Below, one piece after another: positions 42,987-51,696 of a stretch of 54,976 bases of DNA. Under the pieces are notes generated by a model. It was given only the letters and a program-made list of their open reading frames with translations. It did not search any database and was not told the origin of the DNA. Every line of letters begins with the position of its first letter. The stretch's first letter is position 1. Source of the stretch: Owenweeksia sp. TMED14 (GTDB taxonomy: Bacteria; Bacteroidota; Bacteroidia; Flavobacteriales; Schleiferiaceae); contig CATIRS010000049.1 in assembly GCA_949529985.1 (NCBI GenBank), positions 182,367 through 237,342 on the forward strand, given 5' to 3'. The translations under genes were made by a program, and so were the position numbers.

Positions 42987-44540
42987 TTAACGCGGTGTCA
43001 AATGAGCAAATGGAATTATTATTTCCTCCATACTTATTCCACCATGCTGATATGAACCTTCAAATTTTCCGGCATATTGATGATATTGATTAGGATAAAT
43101 AAAATATCCACTTTCAGCAGCAAAAACTGCCTTATCGCCCAACACTACAGACGGTAACCCTATTTCCTGAGGGTCAATGGACAGGCCAACATCTCTTATA
43201 TTAAATTCCATCCCGCGGCCTATTTTATAACGCATGTTAGCACTGAGATTTTTAGAGCCTTTTAACGGAATTGGTTTTTTTGCAGAAATAGTGCCATGAT
43301 CAGTAGTTACAAATAAATCAAATCCATCGGACGCTACAGCATCAATCCACGATCTAAGAGGTGAGTTTTTCCACCAGCTATGAGTCAAAGCTCTAAAACC
43401 GCTATCACTATTTGCTATATCTCTAATAATACTTTGATCTGTTTTAGCGTGACTTATCATATCTATAAAATTGATAACAACTACGACTAGATTATCACCT
43501 TTTCGTTCTGACCATTGACGAACCCATTTTTGCTCTGACGTATGATTTGTAACTTTAGTGTAACTCCAATTTTCAATTTTCTGTATTTTTGCCCACTCTC
43601 CGAGGAAAAATGATTCATGAGTATTTCTTCCCCCCGAGGAATCCATTGTGTCGAGGACCCATCGATCTGGATATTTTTTAAATAATTCCAGCGGAAGCAT
43701 ACCAGAAACTATGGAATTTCTTGCATATTGTGTTGAAGTTGGAAGTATACTAGCATAAACATTATCCGACTCTATTCGGAATGATTCATTAAAAAAAGGT
43801 TGCAGCTCCAACCATTGATCAAGCCTAAGATTATCGAAAATTAATACAACTGATTTTTTACCGGATTTAACATGTGAGCTGACATTTTTTTCAAGAATTT
43901 GATGACTGAAATCGCATGGGGCATCTGAAGAATTTATCCAATTTGGATACTTTTCTGACCACCATCTTGAAAAGATTCGGTTAGCTTCTTCTTTTTGATA
44001 ATCTAACATTGGGCGCATTGACTCTGCATCCGACCCAGAAAGATTCTTATCCCACCGAATAAGCTCTTTATATACTTTTACCCATTCCGGCCATGAATCC
44101 GTAGTGCTTATTGAGTCACTCAACTCTCTAAATTCACTTTGATATCGCGATAAACTTCTGTCAGAAACAAGTTGCTTTCGACCTAATACACGAGTTAATG
44201 ACGACAGTACTTGTCGGGGATGAACTGGCTTTAGTAAGTAATCCGCAATATCCTCTCCTATAGCCTGCTCCATTAAACCCTCCTCCTCACTTTTTGTCAC
44301 CATAACAACAGGCAGACTAGGCTTTAAAGCCTTTATTTGAGGTAAAACATCAAGTCCAGATTGGCCTGGCATATGCTCATCCAAGAGTATTGCATCTATA
44401 GAATTATCTCGTAAAATAGTCAACGCGTCAGCGCCATTCGTAGCTGTAAAAACAGTAAAATTCTTACTCTCTAAATAAATAAGATGTGACTTTAAACTAT
44501 CAACTTCGTCATCTACCCAAAGAATTCGTGTGTTCTCCAT
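42987..44540 (-). CDS. porX: Type IX secretion response regulator PorX (receiver plus PglZ/alkaline phosphatase-like domain)
   Basis: A 517-residue regulator that, with PorY, controls type IX secretion genes. The receiver (1-120) has WVDDEVDS, the phosphoacceptor Asp54 in ILLDEHMPG, and LLKPVHPRQ. A helical linker follows, then an alkaline-phosphatase-superfamily PglZ domain from about residue 220: VVLIFDNLRLDQW, SILPTSTQYARNS (probable Thr nucleophile) and FVTTDHGT, with the late histidine in QHGGISMEEIIIPFAHL. These are metal-site motifs, suggesting an active phosphoesterase. It is divergent from the HD gene and upstream of tsaE. It links this window to T9SS, along with gldDE and two cargo proteins. 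Confidence 0.93.
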   Translation of the reverse strand: MENTRILWVDDEVDSLKSHLIYLESKNFTVFTATNGADALTILRDNSIDAILLDEHMPGQSGLDVLPQIKALKPSLPVVMVTKSEEEGLMEQAIGEDIADYLLKPVHPRQVLSSLTRVLGRKQLVSDRSLSRYQSEFRELSDSISTTDSWPEWVKVYKELIRWDKNLSGSDAESMRPMLDYQKEEANRIFSRWWSEKYPNWINSSDAPCDFSHQILEKNVSSHVKSGKKSVVLIFDNLRLDQWLELQPFFNESFRIESDNVYASILPTSTQYARNSIVSGMLPLELFKKYPDRWVLDTMDSSGGRNTHESFFLGEWAKIQKIENWSYTKVTNHTSEQKWVRQWSERKGDNLVVVVINFIDMISHAKTDQSIIRDIANSDSGFRALTHSWWKNSPLRSWIDAVASDGFDLFVTTDHGTISAKKPIPLKGSKNLSANMRYKIGRGMEFNIRDVGLSIDPQEIGLPSVVLGDKAVFAAESGYFIYPNQYHQYAGKFEGSYQHGGISMEEIIIPFAHLTPR

Positions 44541-44601
44541 ATTGAATTGGTTAATTTTGCATTAATTCAAATTAGTTTTTAACTGTACTTAACAAACTAA
44601 C

Positions 44602-45855
44602 ATGTCTGAAAGCAAAGAGACTAATAAGTTCAAATTATTCAACGATCCAATATATGGTTTCATTGCTATTCCCTCAGAATTAATTTTCGATTTAATTGAA
44701 CATCCTTTTTTTCAAAGATTAAGACGCATTGGTCAACTCGGCTTAAGCTCATTGGTATATCCCGGTGCTTACCACACAAGGTTTCATCATGCTCTAGGAG
44801 CGATGCACTTAACTCAAAAAGCAATTAGAGTATTAAAAAGCAAAGGGCATGCCATTTCTAAATCAGAGTCAGAATCTGTACAAATTGCGATTTTACTACA
44901 CGATATTGGACATGGACCTTTTTCGCATGCTCTAGAGCATACTTTAATTGATGACATATCTCATGAGTCACTGTCATTGATACTGATGAATGAATTGAAT
45001 AGGGAAATGGATGGAAACTTAACTGAAGCAATTCAAATATTCAGCAATAAGCATCCAAAAAAATTCCTTTATCAATTGGTTAGCTCACAGCTTGACATGG
45101 ATAGATTAGATTATCTTAAACGCGATGCTTTTTATACCGGCGTAGTTGAAGGATCAATTAACTCTGAACGTTTAATTTCAATGCTAAATATTGCTAATGG
45201 AGAATTAGTCTTGGATAATAAAGGTATAAGTTCAATACAAAAATTCTTAGTCAGCCGAAGCCTAATGTATTGGCAGGTTTATATGCATAAAGCCGTTTTA
45301 AGTGCTGAAAACATGTTGGTTCAATTACTCTCAAGAGCGCATGAAATCGCACAAACTGATGAAAATATATTCGCAGGCAAAGAGCTCTTGTTTTTCCTTA
45401 AAAATCGCCCAAATAAACGAGATTTTTTTTCCAATCCGGAGGTACTTAAATTATTTACTCAGCTGGATGACTCTGATATTATGGCAGCAATGAAGCAATG
45501 GATACGACATGAAGATTTTATACTAAGCGACTTAAGCTCGAGACTAATTAATAGAAGATTATTCCAAATAAAGTTTCTTCCAAAAGAAATGGAAAAAAAT
45601 CAGCGAGAGACTCTAAAGAAAAAAATCGAAAAAACTTTAAAGATAAATAGCAAGGAATCTGAATATTTTATTCTTGAAGGAGTCGCCAGTAATTCTACGT
45701 ATGTATCAAATAAAGAAGAAATTAAAATTCTCAAAAAAGACCAGAAAATAATTCCTTTGTCTGAAGCATCAGAAATTCTTCCTTTAAGCGTTTATAGTCA
45801 TACAGTATCACGGCCATTTATTTGTTGGCCTAAAGAAATAAAATGGATAGACTAA
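44602..45855 (+). CDS. HD-domain phosphohydrolase (dNTPase-like)
   Basis: A 417-residue metal-dependent hydrolase. The HD core reads [17 protein letters not shown] and [17 protein letters not shown], and the third metal region is [19 protein letters not shown], typical of the dGTPase/SAMHD1-like group. Substrate may be a dNTP or another nucleotide; this is not decided. A TAATTTTG element (44552-44559) lies 42 bases before the ATG. Its end overlaps lpxD by 13 bases, making it the first gene of the lipid A operon. Confidence 0.9.
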   Translation: MSESKETNKFKLFNDPIYGFIAIPSELIFDLIEHPFFQRLRRIGQLGLSSLVYPGAYHTRFHHALGAMHLTQKAIRVLKSKGHAISKSESESVQIAILLHDIGHGPFSHALEHTLIDDISHESLSLILMNELNREMDGNLTEAIQIFSNKHPKKFLYQLVSSQLDMDRLDYLKRDAFYTGVVEGSINSERLISMLNIANGELVLDNKGISSIQKFLVSRSLMYWQVYMHKAVLSAENMLVQLLSRAHEIAQTDENIFAGKELLFFLKNRPNKRDFFSNPEVLKLFTQLDDSDIMAAMKQWIRHEDFILSDLSSRLINRRLFQIKFLPKEMEKNQRETLKKKIEKTLKINSKESEYFILEGVASNSTYVSNKEEIKILKKDQKIIPLSEASEILPLSVYSHTVSRPFICWPKEIKWID

Positions 45856-46784
45856 CAGCAACACCAATAGCCCCTGTGTTTTTATCTCTTATATGTGAGT
45901 TTATAGGTGCAGAGATTGAAAGCGAAAAGAACATTGAAGTGTCTTCATTCTGCACACTTTTTCCTGGTGAGCGTGGAGGACTCTCTTTTCTTGCAAACAG
46001 CAGCTATACTAAGCTTCTAAAGAAAACAAAAGCATCAGTAGTCATTATGAATCATGACCAAGAATGCCCAGAGGGTTTTACTGGAATTTGTATTCGGGTA
46101 GATGAATCTTACAGCACATGGGGAATACTACTTCAAAAATTTGGCGAACATTATCCATGGACTCACGAGCCCATTGCAGAAAGCGCAGAGATACATCCAT
46201 CAGCTAAAATCGCTCATGGTGTTACCATTGGTAATAATTGCGTTATTGGTGAAAATGTCATCCTTCATCCCAACGTAACAATTTACCCCAATACCAAAAT
46301 TGAGAAAAATTCTATACTACACTCAGGGGTTGTTATCGGGGCAGATGGATTTGGATTTGCTGCACCTAATCCGACAGAAACTAAACTTCGAAAAATCTGC
46401 CACATTGGACATGTGATCATTAATGACAATGTGGAAATAGGAGCAAACTCCTGTGTCGACAGAGCTGTAGTTGGCGCTACGGTTATTGGATCTGGAACAA
46501 AGCTTGACAACTTATGTCAAATTGGTCATAATGTACAAATTGGAGTTGGTTGCGTTCTTGCGGGACAGGTAGGCATAGCCGGTTCAACAAAAATAGGAAA
46601 CTATGTTCAAGTAGGGGGCCAGGCTGGCTTTGCGGGACATATTGAGATTGGAGACTTCGTTAAAATAGGTGCACAAAGTGGAGTCCATAAAAATGTCGGA
46701 AAGGGCAAAATAATTATGGGCAGTCCAGCTATTGATGCTGCGGTCTTTCGTCGGAAGTTTGCAGCTTCAAACATGAAAAAATAA
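45843..46784 (+). CDS. lpxD: UDP-3-O-(3-hydroxyacyl)glucosamine N-acyltransferase
   Basis: A 313-residue left-handed beta-helix acyltransferase, third step of lipid A synthesis. The N-terminal domain ([17 protein letters not shown]) binds uridine; the hexapeptide repeats run from about residue 115, and the block [15 protein letters not shown] with later QIGHNVQIG carries the catalytic histidine region of LpxD. It overlaps the HD gene by 13 bases and is 2 bases from lpxC/fabZ. Confidence 0.94.
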   Translation: MDRLTATPIAPVFLSLICEFIGAEIESEKNIEVSSFCTLFPGERGGLSFLANSSYTKLLKKTKASVVIMNHDQECPEGFTGICIRVDESYSTWGILLQKFGEHYPWTHEPIAESAEIHPSAKIAHGVTIGNNCVIGENVILHPNVTIYPNTKIEKNSILHSGVVIGADGFGFAAPNPTETKLRKICHIGHVIINDNVEIGANSCVDRAVVGATVIGSGTKLDNLCQIGHNVQIGVGCVLAGQVGIAGSTKIGNYVQVGGQAGFAGHIEIGDFVKIGAQSGVHKNVGKGKIIMGSPAIDAAVFRRKFAASNMKK

Positions 46785-46786
46785 AA

Positions 46787-48166
46787 GTGAATAAATATAT
46801 ATTATCAAAATCTTTCCAAATATCTGGAATCGGAATTCACACTGGCGAAGACTCAACCGTAAAAGTTTTTCCAGGAGATCCTGGAAACGGTTACACATTC
46901 AAACGGGTCGACCTTCCAGGATCGGAAAACCTAAAAGCAAGCCCTAAAAACGTAACCAATACTGAACGTAGGACAACCCTCGCAAATGAAACAACTATAA
47001 TTCATACTGCCGAGCACCTACTTTCAGCTCTTTATGGATCAAAAATATATGATGCCCACATAGAGGTCACAGGAAGTGAAATTCCAATATTAGATGGGAG
47101 TTCTCTTCCGTGGATTCAAGCAATAAAATTAGCAGGGACAAACCAAGCAGAAAGCCTAGAGTTTGGACTGCATCTAAAAAATAAAATCCGTGTTGAGGAT
47201 ATTTCAAGTGGTGCCTGGGCAGAAGCTACCCCCGCATTAAATCCTTCATTTCATGTTGAGCTAAGCCATAATGAAAGTGCAATCGGGTTTTCTAAAGCTA
47301 GTTTTGATTGGGGACAAGATTTTGAAAAAAATGTATCCTACGCCAGAACGTTCACACTAGCGACTCATCTAATTCCACTTATTCATCGTGGTTTATTAAA
47401 AGGTGCCAATCCTGAAGCGGGTGTTGTAGTAATTGACGAGTTTCTCAATGACTTAGACTGGAAGGCATTAGAAAAATTCATCGGTATTCCACTAGAACGA
47501 AGAGAAGACCCTGGATTTCTGCCATTAACTCCTTTTCGATCAAAAAATGAACCAGCTACGCATAAACTCCTCGATCTGATTGGAGATATAGCTCTTATTG
47601 GGGTGCCCGTAATGGCTGAGATTCGTACATTTAAACCCGGGCATAAAATAAATACTCTTTTAGCTCAAAAAATCATGGAAGAATCGATTAAAAATAAAAA
47701 AATACCTAAGTATAATCCAGACATGAATCCAGTTATGGATGCGACAAAAATAATGTCCATAATTCCTCATCGTCCTCCTTTTTTACTCGTTGATAAGGTT
47801 ATCGATTTATCGAATACAGAAATCGTCGGAGTAAAAGCAATTACTATGAACGAACCTTTTTTTCAAGGACATTTCCCCGGATCACCAATAATGCCTGGGG
47901 TGCTTCAACTAGAAGCCATGGCCCAAGTAGGCGGAATTCTAGCTCTGAGTACTGTAGAAGATCCAGAAAATTATCTAACCTATTTTCTAAAAATGGATCA
48001 GGTGAAATTTAAAAACAAGGTTATACCAGGAGATACACTCATTTTTCATCTTGAGCTAATAGCGCCTATACGTAGAGGTATAGTTCAAATGAAAGGCCAT
48101 GCATATGTCGGATCTAAATTAGTGTCAGAAGGATTGTTTACAGCCCTAATCTCTAAAGAAAAATAA
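46787..48166 (+). CDS. lpxC/fabZ: Bifunctional UDP-3-O-acyl-GlcNAc deacetylase / 3-hydroxyacyl-ACP dehydratase
   Basis: A 459-residue fusion found across Bacteroidota. The LpxC part (1-300) has the zinc site HTAEHLLSALYG (His77) and HKLLDLIGD (His259, Asp263), and makes the committed step of lipid A. The FabZ part (from about residue 320) begins IMSIIPHRPPFLLVD and has QGHFPGSPIMPGVLQLEAMAQ with catalytic His and Glu. A GTG start is used, 2 bases after the lpxD stop. Fusing the two enzymes should tie lipid A and fatty acid flux together at the gene level. Confidence 0.97.
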   Translation: MNKYILSKSFQISGIGIHTGEDSTVKVFPGDPGNGYTFKRVDLPGSENLKASPKNVTNTERRTTLANETTIIHTAEHLLSALYGSKIYDAHIEVTGSEIPILDGSSLPWIQAIKLAGTNQAESLEFGLHLKNKIRVEDISSGAWAEATPALNPSFHVELSHNESAIGFSKASFDWGQDFEKNVSYARTFTLATHLIPLIHRGLLKGANPEAGVVVIDEFLNDLDWKALEKFIGIPLERREDPGFLPLTPFRSKNEPATHKLLDLIGDIALIGVPVMAEIRTFKPGHKINTLLAQKIMEESIKNKKIPKYNPDMNPVMDATKIMSIIPHRPPFLLVDKVIDLSNTEIVGVKAITMNEPFFQGHFPGSPIMPGVLQLEAMAQVGGILALSTVEDPENYLTYFLKMDQVKFKNKVIPGDTLIFHLELIAPIRRGIVQMKGHAYVGSKLVSEGLFTALISKEK

Positions 48167-48168
48167 TC

Positions 48169-48942
48169 GTGATCTCAAAATTAGCATCTGTTCATCCTGA
48201 GGCAAAATTAGCTGGAAACATAACGGTAGAAGCCTTCGCCGTCATTGAATCTGATGTAGAAATTGGTGAAGGTTCGATAATTTATAGTCACTCTAGCATT
48301 CTTGCAGGCACACGTCTGGGAAAAAATTGCAGAGTTTTTCAAGGAGCCGTAGTAGGTGGAATACCCCAAGATCTAAAATTTGAAGGAGAATATAGTCAGG
48401 TAATAATAGGAGATAACACTACTGTCCGAGAATGCGCTACTATTAACCGGGGAACGAAAGCATTTGGGAGGACAATAATTGGTCGAGAGTGTCTTATCAT
48501 GGCAAATGTACATGTAGCGCATGACTGTATCCTTGGCGACCATGTAATCCTTGTAAATAGTGTAGCTCTTGCAGGGCATGTAGAGATTGGCGACTGGTCA
48601 ATAATTGGAGGCCTATCCGCTGTTCACCAGTTTGTCAAAGTTGGCCCTCATGTAATGGTAGGTGGTGGATCGCTCGTTCGAAAAGATATACCGCCATTCA
48701 TTACAGTAGCAAGAGAACCCCTCTCATATGAAGGGGTGAACATTCTCGGACTTCGTAGAAGAGGGTTTAATAATGCTAGGATCGAAGAAATTCACCATAC
48801 ATACAGATTGGTTTATCAAAGTGGATTGAATACAACCCAAGCGATAAGTCAAATTGAAATAGAAGTGAATGAGAGTCCAGAAATATCGGATATTCTAAAT
48901 TTTCTGCACTCCTCAGACCGTGGGATTGTTAAAAATCTCTAA
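48169..48942 (+). CDS. lpxA: UDP-N-acetylglucosamine acyltransferase
   Basis: A 257-residue left-handed beta-helix acyltransferase, first step of lipid A synthesis. It begins with a hexapeptide-repeat run and has GGIPQDLKFEGEYSQVIIGD, the catalytic block MANVHVAHDC, and HQFVKVGPHVMVGGGS, all of LpxA; the C-terminal helical domain contains LGLRRRGFNNARIEEI. The start is a GTG 2 bases after the lpxC/fabZ stop, and the ABC ATPase gene follows 2 bases after its own stop, so the unit is read without gaps. Confidence 0.96.
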   Translation: MISKLASVHPEAKLAGNITVEAFAVIESDVEIGEGSIIYSHSSILAGTRLGKNCRVFQGAVVGGIPQDLKFEGEYSQVIIGDNTTVRECATINRGTKAFGRTIIGRECLIMANVHVAHDCILGDHVILVNSVALAGHVEIGDWSIIGGLSAVHQFVKVGPHVMVGGGSLVRKDIPPFITVAREPLSYEGVNILGLRRRGFNNARIEEIHHTYRLVYQSGLNTTQAISQIEIEVNESPEISDILNFLHSSDRGIVKNL

Positions 48943-48944
48943 CC

Positions 48945-49571
48945 ATGGGACTGCATCTAACCAATATGAGTAAAATAATTGGGCGTAAAACGATTATTCC
49001 TGAATGGAATATAAAATGGGAATCCACTGATCGCATCGGAATACTTGGGAAAAATGGTTCAGGAAAAAGTACATTCCTGAAATTGTTATCAGGACAGCTA
49101 AGCCCAAGCTCAGGTGAAATAATAATATCAGATTTGCCCGCCGAAAATTTGACATTAAACTCAAGCTATTGTAGTCCACATTTAGAATTATTTAAACAAT
49201 TCACCGTCCAAGAACACTTTGAATATCACAAAGATTTAAGACCTTTTCGGGAAGGAAATACTATTGGCGATGTAGGGTTATCCTCAATAGATTTAAACAA
49301 ACCCATTGGCTCCTTTTCTAGTGGAATGAAACAGAGAGTTAAACTTGCCTTGTCAATATTTACCGATTCGCCTTTACTTCTTCTGGATGAGCCAATAAGT
49401 CATTTAGACTCAGATGGGATATCCTGGTATCAACAGATACTTTCAGCGAACTTATCTGCGTCCTCACTAAACAGGGATCGCATAATAATTGTAGCGTCAA
49501 ATCATCATAAAGAAGAGACATATAACTGCACAAGCTATTTCCTACCTAGCGGCGAGACGGTTGTACCTTAG
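48945..49571 (+). CDS. ABC transporter ATP-binding protein, small
   Basis: A 208-residue ATPase with Walker A LGKNGSGKSTFLKLLSG, signature GSFSSGMKQRVKLALSI and Walker B PLLLLDEPISHLDSDG. No permease gene is next to it; the substrate is not clear. It sits between lpxA (2 bases upstream) and efp (18 bases downstream), so it is probably read in the lipid A operon. It may belong to an exporter whose membrane part is elsewhere, or act in an unknown process. Confidence 0.85.
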   Translation: MGLHLTNMSKIIGRKTIIPEWNIKWESTDRIGILGKNGSGKSTFLKLLSGQLSPSSGEIIISDLPAENLTLNSSYCSPHLELFKQFTVQEHFEYHKDLRPFREGNTIGDVGLSSIDLNKPIGSFSSGMKQRVKLALSIFTDSPLLLLDEPISHLDSDGISWYQQILSANLSASSLNRDRIIIVASNHHKEETYNCTSYFLPSGETVVP

Positions 49572-49589
49572 TATAAATAATATTTCATT

Positions 49590-50153
49590 ATGGCCTCAAC
49601 GTCAGATATCAAAAACGGTCTTTGCATTCATTTTAATCATGCACCTTACCAAGTTATAGAATTCTTACATGTAAAACCTGGCAAAGGGGCTGCATTTGTT
49701 CGAACTAAACTTCGAAACTTAAATGATGGAAGGGTTCTCGAACATACATTTCCAAGTGGTGCTAAACTCGATGATATAAATATTGAATATAGGACTTATC
49801 AATTTTTATACAATGACCCTAATGGTTATCATTTTATGAATGTCGAAACCTACGAGCAATTCGAAATGTCGAAAGAAGTCATCAATGCACCTCAATTTTT
49901 AAAAGATGGCATGGAGTGTATGGTGCTATTTCATGCGGACGAAGACCGTGCTCTAAGAGTAGAACTGCCAAGCACAGTTATTTTGGAGATAAAATATACA
50001 GAGCCTGGTATGAAAGGGAATACCGCAACAAATGCATTAAAGCTTGCAACATTAGAGACAGGGACGGAGATCCGAGTACCACTCTTTATTAATATCGGGG
50101 AAAAAGTTGTAGTTCACACATCTGATGGTACCTATAAAGAAAGAGCAAAGTAG
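49590..50153 (+). CDS. efp: Elongation factor P
   Basis: A 187-residue translation factor that relieves ribosome stalling on proline stretches. Three beta-barrel domains are expected; the loop that is modified in many bacteria is HVKPGKGAAFVRT with Lys32 at the tip, and NVETYEQFEMSKE and EPGMKGNTATNALKLATLETG are the usual later blocks. Which modification enzyme serves it cannot be told here. It ends the lpx operon and is followed by a strong terminator. Confidence 0.96.
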   Translation: MASTSDIKNGLCIHFNHAPYQVIEFLHVKPGKGAAFVRTKLRNLNDGRVLEHTFPSGAKLDDINIEYRTYQFLYNDPNGYHFMNVETYEQFEMSKEVINAPQFLKDGMECMVLFHADEDRALRVELPSTVILEIKYTEPGMKGNTATNALKLATLETGTEIRVPLFINIGEKVVVHTSDGTYKERAK

Positions 50154-50173
50154 GATAACATATATTTTAATGT

Positions 50174-50205
50174 AAAACACCTGAGTTGTCCTCAGGTGTT
50201 TTTTT
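50174..50205 (+). terminator. Intrinsic terminator after efp
   Basis: AAAACACCTGAG (50174-50185) and CTCAGGTGTTTT (50191-50202) form a perfect 12-bp stem with a 5-base loop and a T run, 20 bases past the efp stop. Confidence 0.9.
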
Positions 50206-50218
50206 ATACATTTTTGAT

Positions 50219-50252
50219 AAAAAAAACCGCCCTGTTACCAGGGCGGTTTTTT
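50219..50252 (-). terminator. Terminator of the susC-susD unit, bidirectional
   Basis: A 14-bp perfect stem (50221-50234 with 50239-50252) around loop TTAC, with A runs before and T runs after, so it can act in both directions. It lies 16 bases past the susD stop on the minus strand and 13 bases from the efp terminator. Confidence 0.9.
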
Positions 50253-50268
50253 GTTCACTTTTCAAATA

Positions 50269-51684
50269 TTAGTTAACGTCCCAGAATACTTTGTCAGTAT
50301 CTAAGTCACTTGAGTTATTAGCAGCGCCAACATTTGTAGTATTCAAAGAATACTCATCAACACCATAACTCATACGATTAGGCACAGGGCGTTGAGCTAC
50401 GTCAGCAATATTCATTGCAGGGTAGTCATATTGACGAACCGTATTGTAAGCCTCATTACCTCGCATGTACATTGATAGCCATTTCTGAACACCAATACGC
50501 TCCATCCAAATAGTAGGATCGTAAGCCACGGTAGTTTGCGCCAGGTAAGCAGTAGCCTCAGCACCAGCAATACCCCATTGGGCGAGTGATGCTGTAACTC
50601 CATTGTCGTAATGCTCACCGGCAGTTCCAGCTATAGTCCATCCGCGTGCAGAAGCATCAGCAAGCAAGAAGCACACCTCTGAGTAACTCATAAAATGAGC
50701 TGCCAAAGAAGGGACTTCTAAAGCATTACCGGGCTGAGAATGAGTATTATAGGCTGAATTCTGTCCATATATACCACCAGTTAAATTACCAACTGAATCT
50801 AGGTTCCGAAAATAGACACCACGACGAGGATCATTTAGACCATTCATAACATCTGCAACAGTATTTGAAGCACAGAAGTCTGTACGTCCAGACTGGACCA
50901 AAGATTCCCACAAAGGATTGGTATGAGGAGGAGATGAAGTATAGGTCATACTTGCGTTATCAGCACTAGATGTAAAAACACCAGCTCCAGCAGCAGTTTC
51001 ACCAACAAGCTTTGCAGACCCATCAGCATCAACATCAGCAGAGCGAACTGCTAGCTTTAAGGCAAGGGAAGCAGCAAACTTCTTCCATGCGTCTGAATCA
51101 CCACCATATAGCAGATCATAAGCACCCATTCCGTTATCACCGGCAAGAGTACCGTGGGCAGTTAGGATTCTAGCAACTAAGTCAGCATATATACCAGAAG
51201 CATTATCATACTTTGGTGTAACATCATCACCAAGAGCCTCTGAATAAGGAACATCGTTATGAATATCAACCAAAAGATGATAAGCATAGACCTGTAAAAG
51301 ATCTGCTATGGCCATCTGATTTGCTTGGACCTGAGCTGTCAAACTCGCGTCTGCAGCAATAATGCCTTTCGCATCATTCAAATCTCTGAGAACATTAGCA
51401 TACATAGCATCAAAGGTGTTACCGTTGACATCACGCTGGTTATAATTATAATTGGATTCATCCGTGTAAGTCGTTTGAGTCCAGTGTTGAGCCCACAACG
51501 TAAAATTGTTGAGGTTAACATTGACGCTTGCCATGTAGTCCGAAAGGTCTACAGTAGCATTTGCAATGAGGGTACCAGCAGGTACTTGAACCGGCGCCTT
51601 TGAATTTTCATTCAAACTCGATAGGTCGTTAGTACAAGAGGCAATTAACAGTGCAGCACTTGCTGCAGTAAATAATTTTTTCAT
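50269..51684 (-). CDS. susD: SusD/RagB-like outer-membrane lipoprotein
   Basis: A 471-residue surface lipoprotein that captures a ligand at the outer membrane and hands it to the SusC channel. The signal ends in IASCTND (Cys17). The pattern PAGTLIANATVDLSDYM near the start, LLVDIHNDVPYSEA and VCFLLADASARG fit the SusD-like group 2 helical fold. It lies 12 bases downstream of susC, the standard order. No glycoside hydrolase or peptidase is adjacent in the window, so substrate cannot be inferred. Confidence 0.9.
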   Translation of the reverse strand: MKKLFTAASAALLIASCTNDLSSLNENSKAPVQVPAGTLIANATVDLSDYMASVNVNLNNFTLWAQHWTQTTYTDESNYNYNQRDVNGNTFDAMYANVLRDLNDAKGIIAADASLTAQVQANQMAIADLLQVYAYHLLVDIHNDVPYSEALGDDVTPKYDNASGIYADLVARILTAHGTLAGDNGMGAYDLLYGGDSDAWKKFAASLALKLAVRSADVDADGSAKLVGETAAGAGVFTSSADNASMTYTSSPPHTNPLWESLVQSGRTDFCASNTVADVMNGLNDPRRGVYFRNLDSVGNLTGGIYGQNSAYNTHSQPGNALEVPSLAAHFMSYSEVCFLLADASARGWTIAGTAGEHYDNGVTASLAQWGIAGAEATAYLAQTTVAYDPTIWMERIGVQKWLSMYMRGNEAYNTVRQYDYPAMNIADVAQRPVPNRMSYGVDEYSLNTTNVGAANNSSDLDTDKVFWDVN

Positions 51685-51696
51685 GCTTCTTATTTA

